64,000 bases of DNA from Pseudonocardia petroleophila (GTDB taxonomy: Bacteria; Actinomycetota; Actinomycetes; Mycobacteriales; Pseudonocardiaceae). Both the position numbers and the translations under genes were made by a program. The stretch lies in contig NZ_CP060131.1 in the NCBI RefSeq assembly GCF_014235185.1, positions 5,525,501 to 5,589,500 of the forward strand, in the 5' to 3' direction. The notes beneath the pieces are model-generated. The model searched no databases and was not told the origin of the DNA. It saw only the letters and a program-made list of their open reading frames with translations. This document shows positions 42,557 to 49,968 of the stretch, piece after piece; positions within the stretch are counted from its first letter, which is position 1, and each line of letters begins with the position of its first letter.

Positions 42557-42786
42557 CGGGGATGCTCCTGGCGGTGTGGTCGCGTGCGGCTCGGAACTGC
42601 CTGCACGGGGACGACGTCCCGCCCGGATCGGACGGGCACCGCGGTACCACCCCGCTTGCCGCGCTCGGGGCGCGACCACTCGTGGTCGGCTGTGACGGGC
42701 CGTCCCGTCCGGTTCTACTCCGCGCGCCGACCTGCACCGCGCGTTTCTTCCGGAGGCTCCCCGGTGATGGCCGGATCGGTGCCTGT
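42557..42786 (-). promoter_or_regulatory. T-box riboswitch of ileS, isoleucine-specific
   Basis: The minus-strand leader carries the T-box GGGTGGTACCGCG (42640-42652), which pairs with the uncharged tRNA acceptor end, and a Stem I region with GGAAGAA (about 42745) and the specifier AUC at 42766-42768 inside CCATCACCGGGG, an isoleucine codon. The ribosome site AGGAG and ATG follow about 80 nt after the T-box with no terminator U-run, so control is at translation initiation, as in other actinobacterial ileS leaders. Uncharged tRNA-Ile should open the site. Confidence 0.92.
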
Positions 42787-42792
42787 GACCCC

Positions 42793-42798
42793 AGGGTA
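42793..42798 (-). promoter_or_regulatory. -10 box of the ileS T-box leader
   Basis: TACCCT on the minus strand, placing transcription start near 42786, just before Stem I of the T-box. Confidence 0.5.
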
Positions 42799-42842
42799 GC
42801 GCCGGGGCGCCACCGGGTTCTCCGCGACCCCGGGGCGGTCCC

Positions 42843-42848
42843 TACGGT
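42843..42848 (+). promoter_or_regulatory. -10 box of the lipoprotein gene
   Basis: TACGGT, 7 nt before the first of two tandem ATG codons at 42856; predicts a leaderless mRNA. It is divergent from the ileS leader promoter, about 45 bp away. Confidence 0.5.
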
Positions 42849-42855
42849 ACGCCGC

Positions 42856-43362
42856 ATGATGACCGTGATCACGAGGGCCGCCGCCGCCGCGGTCCTCGTC
42901 CTCGCCGCCTCCTGCTCCTCGACCGGCACCCCGGCCGCCCCCACCGGCGCGGAGCCGACCACGGCCCCCGCCGCGACCGCGTCGGCCGGGGCCCCGCCCG
43001 AGGACCGGGCGGCGATCGAGCAGGTGTTCGCCGACTACAACGCCGCCCTGCTCGCCCGCGACTTCGCCGCGAGCTGCGCGCTCACCGCCCCCGAGGCCGT
43101 GCAGCAGCTGATCGACGCGGTCGCGGCGCAGGGGGCGCGGGCCGGCACCTGCGAGGAGGCGTTCGCCGCCGTCTACGCCGTGCCGGAGGCGGCCGCCCCC
43201 CTCGACTCCGCGGCCCGCACCGCCGAGATCCAGGACGTCGCCGTCGACGGCGACACCGCGTCCGTGACCTTCTCCGGCGAGGCGAACGGCCGGCGCGTGG
43301 AGGGTCTGGTCAACCGGATGCAGCGCATCGACGGCCGGTGGCGCCTGCTGGGAAGCTCCTGA
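42856..43362 (+). CDS. Lipoprotein with SnoaL/NTF2-like domain
   Basis: A 168-residue exported lipoprotein: a signal peptide (MMTVITRAAAAAVLVLAASC) with lipobox LAAS-Cys at residue 20, a Thr/Ala/Pro linker to about residue 45, then a compact domain (AIEQVFADYNAALLARDFAASC to RIDGRWRLLGSS) with the helix and strand order and the final RWRLL strand of the NTF2/SnoaL or DUF4878 group. Two extra cysteines (in SCALTAP and GTCEEAF) could form a disulfide. It is processed by the LspA encoded in this window. The function is unknown. Confidence 0.85.
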   Translation: MMTVITRAAAAAVLVLAASCSSTGTPAAPTGAEPTTAPAATASAGAPPEDRAAIEQVFADYNAALLARDFAASCALTAPEAVQQLIDAVAAQGARAGTCEEAFAAVYAVPEAAAPLDSAARTAEIQDVAVDGDTASVTFSGEANGRRVEGLVNRMQRIDGRWRLLGSS

Positions 43363-43370
43363 CCGGCGCC

Positions 43371-43402
43371 GGTCCGGCCGGGCCCGCCGCCCCGGCCGGA
43401 CC
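43371..43402. terminator. Strong 12-bp-stem hairpin between convergent genes
   Basis: Arms GGTCCGGCCGGG and CCCGGCCGGACC are perfect, with an 8-nt loop. It lies 8 bp after the lipoprotein stop and about 30 bp from the stop of the opposing membrane-protein gene, so it can serve both transcripts. Confidence 0.7.
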
Positions 43403-43433
43403 CGACGGTCGGGATCGGGCCGGGCGGGACGGG

Positions 43434-44882
43434 TCAGCGCGCGTTGGCCGGGTGGCGTCCGGCGAGCGTGCGGTCGGGGGTGCACCAGCCGCACGGGCTG
43501 AACCCGAGCTCCACGGCCTCGCGGGCCGGGAGGGGGATCAGGGCCGCCGCGACGAGCGAGCGGCAGCCCGGGACGTGGTAGCGCGGCTGCTCGTCGATCA
43601 CGAGGACCTCGTCCTCCAGGCCGGCGACGATCACCGCGACCGCGGGCTCGGGCCGTTCCTCGGGGATCTCGCCGTCCGACGCGGGGGCGGTGTCGGCGGG
43701 AGTGCCCGCACCGCCGGTGTCGACGACCACGGTCGCCTCCGCCGGGTTCGACGGCGGCGTGCCGGCGCCGGTGGGGGCGTCGGCCGCTGCGGGAGCACCG
43801 GCCCCGGGCGGCGGGACGGCCGCGCCGGGAGCGGAGCCGCCGACGGCGGACGTCGCCGCCGCTGCCGCGGTCGCGCCCGTGCCGAAGCTGGCGTCGGGCG
43901 CACCGGAGGCGCCCGCGGCCCGCGTCTCGGCCGGGCTGGTGAACAGCGAGTCGGGATCGGTGCCGGTGGCCGCCGGACCCGTGGTGCCCGACGCCACTCC
44001 CGTACCGGGGGCGTCGGCACCGACCGCGGGGGCCACCGTGGTGGCCGACCCGGACCGCTCCGCGTCGTCGCCCGCGGGGGCGTCGGCGGCGGGGGCCTTG
44101 GTCAGCGACGGGCCCGCGGACGCCGGCTCGGCCGACCCGGGGGCTCCCGATGCCGCGGCCCCGACCCCGGCTACCGCGGTGGTGGCGGCAGCGGCGTCGA
44201 CCGCGGAGTCCGGAGCCTCCGCGTCCGGCCCCCCGGCTGCCGACACCGCAGCGTCCGACCCCGCCGTGCCCGACCCCGCCGTGCCCGACGGAGTCGCGAC
44301 GGTGGCCCCGTCCCCACCCGACGGGCGGTCGGAGTCAGGGGCCGGAGTGGAACGAGCGTCCGTCGCCGTGGTTACGGTGGGTGACGCAGAACCGCTCGAT
44401 GGTGTGATCGCAGGGGTAGCGCCGGACGGTCCCGACGGAGAGCCGGACGGTTGTACGGCGGGGATCATGACCGTCTGCTGGGCGTCGGCGTCGGGATCGA
44501 AGCGGGGGTCGACGGCCCGGGTGGGCCCGTCCACGCCGGATCCCCGGGCCCCCGCGGGACCCGGCAGAGCGGAACCGGAGGGCCGGACCACCGGGATGAC
44601 CTCGGTGACCGGGTCGATGTCGCCGGCCGTCCCCGGGGACGCGAACGGTCGCGCCGCCCCGTAGGACGGCACGTCCTCCGGCTCGGCGGACCCCGCCCCG
44701 GCGCCCGGATCGTCGCCGGCACGGACGGCCGACCTGCGCTGCAGCGTGTCGTAGAGCAGGACCAGGGCGGCGGCGACACTCACGGCCACCGACACCCAGG
44801 CCCACATCACGCTGCTCGACAGGAAGCCGACGAGCAGCAGGCCGAAGGCGATCAGGACGAGGATCAGAACCAGCAGCAGCAC
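43434..44882 (-). CDS. Membrane protein with long Ala/Ser/Thr/Pro region and C-terminal His/Cys site
   Basis: A 482-residue protein. Two N-terminal helices (MLLLVLILVLIAFGLLLVGF, and one from about 26 to 45) are followed by about 340 residues of low-complexity Ala/Gly/Pro/Thr/Ser sequence containing VIPVVRPSG and MIPAVQPSG units. A conserved-looking 65-residue C-terminus reads EVLVIDEQPRYHVPGCRSL and FSPCGWCTPD, so one His and three Cys could bind zinc, resembling Ada-type metal sites. The GTG start has a GGAG site. It lies 67 bp downstream of wag31, at the end of the division cluster, so a role at the pole or septum is possible. No known family is recognised. Confidence 0.82.
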   Translation of the reverse strand: MLLLVLILVLIAFGLLLVGFLSSSVMWAWVSVAVSVAAALVLLYDTLQRRSAVRAGDDPGAGAGSAEPEDVPSYGAARPFASPGTAGDIDPVTEVIPVVRPSGSALPGPAGARGSGVDGPTRAVDPRFDPDADAQQTVMIPAVQPSGSPSGPSGATPAITPSSGSASPTVTTATDARSTPAPDSDRPSGGDGATVATPSGTAGSGTAGSDAAVSAAGGPDAEAPDSAVDAAAATTAVAGVGAAASGAPGSAEPASAGPSLTKAPAADAPAGDDAERSGSATTVAPAVGADAPGTGVASGTTGPAATGTDPDSLFTSPAETRAAGASGAPDASFGTGATAAAAATSAVGGSAPGAAVPPPGAGAPAAADAPTGAGTPPSNPAEATVVVDTGGAGTPADTAPASDGEIPEERPEPAVAVIVAGLEDEVLVIDEQPRYHVPGCRSLVAAALIPLPAREAVELGFSPCGWCTPDRTLAGRHPANAR

Positions 44883-44949
44883 TCTTCACTCCGGATGCGG
44901 CGGCGCGGTCGGACACCGCGCCGCCGTGTAGGTGTACGGGTGCGTCTGG

Positions 44950-45828
44950 TCAGCTACCCGCGTCGGCGCGCTGACCGTACCCGGTGGCGGCGTAGCCACC
45001 GTCCCGCGTGTTCCGACCGTCGGTCGGCGCAGCGGAGCCACGACCCTCCAGGTCCCTGAGCTGGGACTCCAGGTAGGTCTTGAGGCGGGTGCGGTACTCG
45101 CGCTCGAAGGTGCGGAGCTCGTCGATCTTCTTCTCGAGCACCGTCTTCTCGCGGGTGATGCTGCCGATGATCTCGTTCTGCTTGCGCTCGGCGTCGCCGA
45201 CCAGCGTGGCGGCCTTGTCACGCGACTGGCGCTCCAGGGTCTCCGCCCTGGTCCGGGCGTCGTTCAGCATCGTCTCGGCCCGCGCGCGGGCGTCGTTGAC
45301 GAGGCCGTCGGACTTGGTCCGGGCCTCCGACAGCAGCTGCTCGGACTTGGTCCGGGCGTCGCTGAGCATGGAGTCGGCCTCGGACTTGGCCTCGGCGGTG
45401 AGCCGCTCGGCCATCTCCTGGGCCATGGAGAGCACCTTGGCGACCTGTACGTGGTGGTCACCACCCTGGTCGCCGGGTTCGGCCATCTGCGGCGGCGGCG
45501 CCGACATGGAGCGCTGGGGCTCCATCGGCGGACGCATCGGCGGCGGCTCCACCTGGCGCTGGATCTGCTGCGTCGGTGGGGACACCGGCGCAGAGACAGC
45601 GGCAGGCGGGCGCGACCGCGCCTCCTCCAGGTCGGCCTGTGCGTTCCCGAGTCGCTGCTCGAGCTCCGAGACCTGTTCGCGCAGGTCCTCGTTCTCCTCG
45701 ATCAGTCGAGCCAACTCGGCCTCGACAAGGTCGAGGAACGCGTCGACCTCGTCCTCGTTGTACCCCCTCTTCCCGATAGGGGGTTTGCTGAACGCGACGT
45801 TGTGAACGTCGGCGGGTGTCAGCGGCAT
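44950..45828 (-). CDS. wag31: DivIVA/Wag31 polar growth protein
   Basis: A 292-residue coiled-coil scaffold that marks negatively curved poles and directs apical cell-wall growth. The N-terminal lipid-binding module LTPADVHNVAFSKPP, KRGYNEDEVDAFLD is present; a Gln/Pro linker (about 75-130: QRQVEPPPMRPPMEP) follows; then a long coiled coil (130-255) with repeated SEARTKSDG/DARTRAE heptads. Length fits actinobacterial Wag31. The ATG has a GAGGTGAT site. It follows yggT by 56 bp. The usual mycobacterial phosphorylation Thr region lies in the linker, but I cannot fix the residue. Confidence 0.95.
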   Translation of the reverse strand: MPLTPADVHNVAFSKPPIGKRGYNEDEVDAFLDLVEAELARLIEENEDLREQVSELEQRLGNAQADLEEARSRPPAAVSAPVSPPTQQIQRQVEPPPMRPPMEPQRSMSAPPPQMAEPGDQGGDHHVQVAKVLSMAQEMAERLTAEAKSEADSMLSDARTKSEQLLSEARTKSDGLVNDARARAETMLNDARTRAETLERQSRDKAATLVGDAERKQNEIIGSITREKTVLEKKIDELRTFEREYRTRLKTYLESQLRDLEGRGSAAPTDGRNTRDGGYAATGYGQRADAGS

Positions 45829-45884
45829 CGGATCACCTCATGCAGTCCTCGGCGGCGAAACCGGGTGACTGGGGCTCACTCCGG

Positions 45885-46169
45885 CTACGGCTGGGCAACG
45901 CTCATCAGTATGAACACGACCAGCAGGAGAACCATAATCGACAGGTCCAGTCCTACGCCGCCTATCCGGACGACCGGGATCACTCTCCGCAACAACTTCA
46001 CGGGCGGATCGGTGGCGGTGAAGATCAGCTCCAGGGCGACGGCACTGGGCCCGGCGGGCACCCACTGACGCGCGAAGCTGCGCACGAGCTCGGCCACGAT
46101 GCGGCCGATGAGCAGCAGCCAGAAGAAGAACAGCAGGTAGTACAGGACGAACTGGATCGCGAGGGGCAC
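45885..46169 (-). CDS. YggT-family membrane protein
   Basis: A 94-residue protein with two hydrophobic segments (LAIQFVLYYLLFFFWLLLIG and the end IMVLLLVVFILMSVA) around the family loop FTATDPPVKLLRRVIPVVRIGGVGLDLS (motif DPPVKLLRRVIP). YggT proteins lie between sepF and divIVA in Gram-positive division clusters and influence septation by an unknown mechanism. The GTG is 3 nt after the sepF stop, so translation is coupled. Confidence 0.92.
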   Translation of the reverse strand: MPLAIQFVLYYLLFFFWLLLIGRIVAELVRSFARQWVPAGPSAVALELIFTATDPPVKLLRRVIPVVRIGGVGLDLSIMVLLLVVFILMSVAQP

Positions 46170-46172
46170 GGC

Positions 46173-46847
46173 TCAATCCTGGCGGAAGATCCCGCGTTCT
46201 GCGAGCTTCCGGGCGTCGTCGGCGGAGACCTCGACGTCGGCGGGTGTGAGCAGGAAGACCCGGTTGGTGACCTTGTCGATCGAGCCGCGCAGCGCGAACG
46301 CCAGCCCGGCCGCGAAGTCGACGAGCCGCTTGGCGTCCGCGGCGTCCAGCTCGGTCAGGTTGATGATCACCGGCTGGCCGTCGCGGTAGTGCTCGCCGAT
46401 CGTCCGGGCTTCCTTGTAGCTGCGCGGCTGCAGCGTCGTGATGCGGTTCAGCGCAGCCGCGCCGCGGTCCCGCTGTTCGGGCACGACCTGCGGAGACGGC
46501 GGCACGGGCAGCCGCACGGGCTCGCGCAGCACCGCGTCGGTGTCGATGGCCAGCGCGCCGCGCGTGGCCCCCGCTCCGAGGCCGGAGAGGCCGCTGCGGG
46601 AGTCGCGGTCCGGCGTCACCGCGCGGACCGGCCTGCGGTCCCACTCGCGCTCGGCACGGACCGGCTCGGGGCGTGCGGGGGGCTCGTCGTCGTCGGCGTA
46701 GGAGAAGCGGTCGTCCCACCGCTCGTCGGCGTAGTCACGACCGCGGCGAGGGGCCGGGTAGCGCTCGGCGGGCTCGTCGGCGTAGTCGGCCAGCTCCTCC
46801 GCCGGAACCATCCCGAAGTAGGCCTTGAGCCGGTACATCGCGCTCAT
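46173..46847 (-). CDS. sepF: Cell division protein SepF
   Basis: A 224-residue membrane anchor for FtsZ. The N-terminal amphipathic helix (MSAMYRLKAYFGMV) binds membrane, a charged linker (20-110, rich in Arg/Asp) follows, and the C-terminal SepF core contains LQPRSYKEARTIGEHYRDG, VIINLTELDAADAKRLVDF and KVTNRVFLLTPADVEVS. In actinobacteria SepF replaces FtsA/ZipA. A GGAG site lies 6 nt before the ATG. Confidence 0.96.
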   Translation of the reverse strand: MSAMYRLKAYFGMVPAEELADYADEPAERYPAPRRGRDYADERWDDRFSYADDDEPPARPEPVRAEREWDRRPVRAVTPDRDSRSGLSGLGAGATRGALAIDTDAVLREPVRLPVPPSPQVVPEQRDRGAAALNRITTLQPRSYKEARTIGEHYRDGQPVIINLTELDAADAKRLVDFAAGLAFALRGSIDKVTNRVFLLTPADVEVSADDARKLAERGIFRQD

Positions 46848-46908
46848 CGGCGCTCCAATCGTTGCCACTGCCCCCGACACACCGGAGGCCCGTCCCGACC
46901 TCCAGCGA

Positions 46909-47634
46909 TCACCGCGAGGTTATCCGTCTGTCCCCCACAAGGGCCGTTCCGACACGCACCACGTCCGAACCGTGACTTATGGCGACGTCGAGGTCGCCGC
47001 TCATGCCCGCCGACAACGTCCTGGCCTGCGGAAACGCCGCCCGGAGCCGGTCCGCGGCGGCGGCGACGGCAGAAAAAGCACGCTCCGTGTCCATGCCGAG
47101 CGGCGCGACCGCCATGAGCCCGTCGAGTCGCAGCCCGGCGCACCCGGCGACGTGTTCGGCGAGCGGGAGGAGCCCGTCGAGGGGGGTTCCCCCGCGTCCG
47201 GGGTCCCCGTCGACGCTGAACTGGAGCAGTACGGGCAGGGCGTCGGAACGGTCACCGGCGTCCTGCGCGCGCCGGACGGCGGCGTCGAGGGCCGAGGCGA
47301 GCCGCTCGGAGTCGACCGACTCCACGCGGTCCGCCCAGCGGACCGCCGCACGGGCCTTGTTCCGCTGCAGTCCGCCGACGAGGTGCCAGCGGGCACCGGG
47401 GTGCGTCGCGGCGACCTCGTCGACCTTCGCCCCCGCCTCCTGGACCCGGTTCTCGCCGAACGCGGTCAGCCCGAGGTCCATGAGGATCGTCACATCGGAC
47501 GCGGGCAGGGTCTTGGTCACGGCGAGCAGCGCGACGTCGTCGGGCGACCGGCCGGCCGCGGCGCACGCGTCGGCGATCCGGGCGCGGACGGCGGCGAGCC
47601 GCTCGGCCAGCTCCGCGCGGCGGTCCCCGGTCAT
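46909..47634 (-). CDS. YggS-family PLP homeostasis protein
   Basis: A 241-residue single-domain PLP-binding barrel of the YggS/PROSC group, thought to buffer pyridoxal phosphate. The PLP lysine is in LLAVTKTLPASD; GENRVQEAGAK, WHLVGGLQRNKAR, DRVESVDSERLA and LSAGMSGDLDVAISHGSDVVRVGTALVG are the family strands (the last quoted in part: SAGMSGDLDVAI). Its ATG overlaps the pgeF stop (ATGA). Placement between pgeF and sepF is the standard actinobacterial order. Confidence 0.94.
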   Translation of the reverse strand: MTGDRRAELAERLAAVRARIADACAAAGRSPDDVALLAVTKTLPASDVTILMDLGLTAFGENRVQEAGAKVDEVAATHPGARWHLVGGLQRNKARAAVRWADRVESVDSERLASALDAAVRRAQDAGDRSDALPVLLQFSVDGDPGRGGTPLDGLLPLAEHVAGCAGLRLDGLMAVAPLGMDTERAFSAVAAAADRLRAAFPQARTLSAGMSGDLDVAISHGSDVVRVGTALVGDRRITSR

Positions 47635-48344
47635 GTCGCGTCCAGCCAGGTGATCGCGGCCTGGCGCCCGGTGGGGGCGTCGCGGCGGTGGCTGTAGAGG
47701 TCGCGGGTCTCCATCGTGCAGCGCGGGTCGCCGCCGATGCGGGCGACCCCGAGCGCGGTGAGCTGGTGGTAGAGGCCGGCGCGGAGATCGAGCCCCGGCG
47801 TGCCCTTCCGGGTCCGGACGGCGCTGCCGGGCAGCGCGGCGTCGACCTCGGCGGCCATCGCGGCCGGCACCTCGTAGCAGCCGCCGCAGACGGCGGGCCC
47901 GAGCAGCACCTCGACGTCCCCGGTCCGGGCCCCGAGCGCCACCATCGCCTCGACGACGGCGGGCAGCACGCCCGCCGCGGCCCCGACCCGCCCCGCGTGG
48001 GCGGCGCCGACGACCCCGGCACGGGGGTCGGCGAGCAGCACGGGCACGCAGTCGGCGGCGAGCACGGCGATCCCGACGCCCGGCAGCGCGGTGACCGCCG
48101 CGTCGGTGCCGGGGACGTCGGGGGCACCGGCGGCCGGCACGGCGTCGACGGTCTCGACGCGCGTGCCGTGGACCTGCTGCAGGTAGACGACCGGCACCCC
48201 GAGCTCGCGGGAGACCCGGGCCCGGTTCGCCGCGACGGCGCCCGGGTCGTCGTCGACGCCGGTGGAGAGGTTGAACCGGGCGAACCGGCCCGTCGACCGG
48301 CCCCCGGCGCGGGTGGTGACGACGCGGCGCACGCGCGGGGTCAC
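47631..48344 (-). CDS. pgeF: Peptidoglycan editing factor PgeF (multicopper-oxidase-like fold)
   Basis: A 237-residue YfiH/DUF152 protein. Motifs: VVYLQQVHGTRVE, VLAADCVPVLLADP, AAHAGRVGAAAGVL and DLYSHRRDAPTGRQAA, whose Cys/His set forms the metal site. Family enzymes trim wrong L-Ser stem residues from UDP-MurNAc peptides, or act as purine-nucleoside phosphorylases. The GTG at 48344 is chosen because GGAGG lies 6 nt before it; an in-frame start at 48386 would add an odd Arg/Cys stretch. Confidence 0.9.
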   Translation of the reverse strand: MTPRVRRVVTTRAGGRSTGRFARFNLSTGVDDDPGAVAANRARVSRELGVPVVYLQQVHGTRVETVDAVPAAGAPDVPGTDAAVTALPGVGIAVLAADCVPVLLADPRAGVVGAAHAGRVGAAAGVLPAVVEAMVALGARTGDVEVLLGPAVCGGCYEVPAAMAAEVDAALPGSAVRTRKGTPGLDLRAGLYHQLTALGVARIGGDPRCTMETRDLYSHRRDAPTGRQAAITWLDAT

Positions 48345-48380
48345 GCCGTCCTCCGACCGCGCACACAGGCCGCGGGGCCC

Positions 48381-48404
48381 GCGCACAGGTCCGAACCTGT
48401 GTGC
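48381..48404 (-). terminator. Hairpin between ftsZ and pgeF
   Basis: Arms GCGCACAGGT and ACCTGTGTGC around a CCGA loop: a 10-bp stem with one mismatch that can pair as G-U. Nearby GCACACAGG (48361) and ACACCTCC copies suggest a small local repeat. It may partly end the ftsZ transcript before pgeF. Confidence 0.5.
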
Positions 48405-48447
48405 GAGCCCGCGGAGGTGTGTGCCGGAGGTGTCGTCGCCGGCACCG

Positions 48448-49830
48448 TCAGCGCTTCATGAACGGCGGCACGTCCACGTCGTCGTCGAGGTCGTCGGCCG
48501 GGGCCGACTGCCCGAAGGACGGGACCGGCCGCTCGGCCACCGGCGCGGGCGGCGGCGTGTGCGCGGGGGGCGGGGTGTACGCGGGCGGGGTGTACGCCGG
48601 CGGCTCGGGGGCGGGCTCGGTGACCGGCCGGGCCGACTCGGGGCGCCGCGGCTCCGGGAACCCGGACGGCGCGGCGGCAGGCGGGAGCGTCCCGGACTGG
48701 TTGGCCCCCCCGTGCCCGTTCCCGTTCGAGGCCCCCTGGTAGGGCGGCGGCGGGGTGCTGCCGTTGGCCGGGGCGGACGGGGTGGCCGGGGCCGGGGCGG
48801 TGCTGCCGCTGACGCCCGGCGCGATGACGCCCTTGCCGCCGCCGGTGCCGTACGCGGCCGGGTCGAGCTTCTTGTGCGTCGGGCCGCCCGCCTCGAAGCC
48901 CGCGGCGATGACCGTGACCCGGACCTCGTCGCCGAGCGAGTCGTCGATCACCGTGCCGAAGATGATGTTGGCCTCGGGGTGCGCGGCCTCCTGCACCAGC
49001 GAGGCGGCCTCGTTGATCTCGAACAGGCCGAGGTCGGAGCCACCCGCGATGGACAGCAGCACGCCCTGGGCGCCGTCCATCGACGCCTCCAGCAGCGGCG
49101 AGTTGATCGCCTTGCCCGCCGCCTGCACGGCGCGGCCCTCCCCGCGGGAGGAGCCGATGCCCATCAGGGCGCTGCCCGCCCCGGACATGACGCTCTTGAC
49201 GTCGGCGAAGTCCAGGTTGATCAGGCCCGGGGTGGTGATCAGGTTCGTGATGCCCTGCACACCGGACAGGAGCACCTCGTCGGCGGAGCGGAACGCGTCC
49301 ATCAGGCTCACGCCCACGTCGCCCAGCTGCAGCAGGCGGTCGTTGGGGATGACGATGAGCGTGTCGCACTCCTGGCGCATCCCGCCGATCCCCTCCTCCG
49401 CCTGGCCCGCGCGACGGCGGCCCTCGAAGGTGAACGGGCGCGTGACGACGCCGATGGTCAGCGCGCCGAGCTTGCGCGCGATCGACGCGACGACGGGCGC
49501 GCCGCCGGTGCCGGTGCCGCCGCCCTCCCCCGCCGTGACGAAGACCATGTCGGCCCCCTTGAGGACCTCCTCGATCTCCTCGCGGTGGTCCTCGGCGGCC
49601 TTGCGGCCGACCTCGGGGTTGGCGCCCGCGCCGAGCCCGCGGGTCAGCTCGCGACCGATGTCGAGCTTCACGTCGGCGTCGGACATGAGCAGGGCCTGCG
49701 CGTCGGTGTTCACCGCGATGAACTCGACGCCCTTGAGGCCGACCTCGATCATGCGGTTGACGGCGTTGACCCCGCCGCCACCGATGCCGACGACCTTGAT
49801 CACGGCCAGGTAGTTGTGCGGGGGCGTCAT
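48448..49830 (-). CDS. ftsZ: Cell division protein FtsZ
   Basis: A 460-residue tubulin-like GTPase that forms the Z-ring. Seen: VVGIGGGGVNAVNRMIE, AVNTDAQALLMSDADVKL, the tubulin signature GEGGGTGTGGAPVVA, the T7 loop NLDFADVKSVM with catalytic Asp, and IIFGTVIDDSLGDEVRVTVIA. After the core (about 320) a Pro/Ala/Gly linker leads to the C-terminal peptide DDLDDDVDVPPFMKR, which binds SepF and FtsW. The ATG has an AAAGGGA site. The linker holds YTPPAYTPPPAHTPPP repeats. Confidence 0.97.
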   Translation of the reverse strand: MTPPHNYLAVIKVVGIGGGGVNAVNRMIEVGLKGVEFIAVNTDAQALLMSDADVKLDIGRELTRGLGAGANPEVGRKAAEDHREEIEEVLKGADMVFVTAGEGGGTGTGGAPVVASIARKLGALTIGVVTRPFTFEGRRRAGQAEEGIGGMRQECDTLIVIPNDRLLQLGDVGVSLMDAFRSADEVLLSGVQGITNLITTPGLINLDFADVKSVMSGAGSALMGIGSSRGEGRAVQAAGKAINSPLLEASMDGAQGVLLSIAGGSDLGLFEINEAASLVQEAAHPEANIIFGTVIDDSLGDEVRVTVIAAGFEAGGPTHKKLDPAAYGTGGGKGVIAPGVSGSTAPAPATPSAPANGSTPPPPYQGASNGNGHGGANQSGTLPPAAAPSGFPEPRRPESARPVTEPAPEPPAYTPPAYTPPPAHTPPPAPVAERPVPSFGQSAPADDLDDDVDVPPFMKR

Positions 49831-49968
49831 GCGCGGTCCCTTTCCTACAAAGTGGGGCCGGGGGATGTTTCCTGATCCGACGGGTCGAACGCTAGGTCGC
49901 GCATCGGCAGCGGTCCAGCAGGCGCGCCGCGCGGCGGCAACCCCCCGACCGGGTCCACCTCTGCGTGG
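49831..49968 (-). promoter_or_regulatory. ftsQ-ftsZ intergenic, likely ftsZ promoter region
   Basis: 138 bp on the minus strand between ftsQ and ftsZ. ftsZ has a ribosome site (AAAGGGA), so it is leadered. A GC-rich stem near 49930-49945 (GCCGC/GCGGC) may end ftsQ. I cannot place a convincing -35/-10 pair. Confidence 0.35.

Noticed and set aside
38267..42799. A 1510-residue plus-strand open frame opposite ileS
   Set aside because: It is the antisense shadow of ileS and the repeat array; its composition is random Arg/Gly/Val/Asp with no domain.
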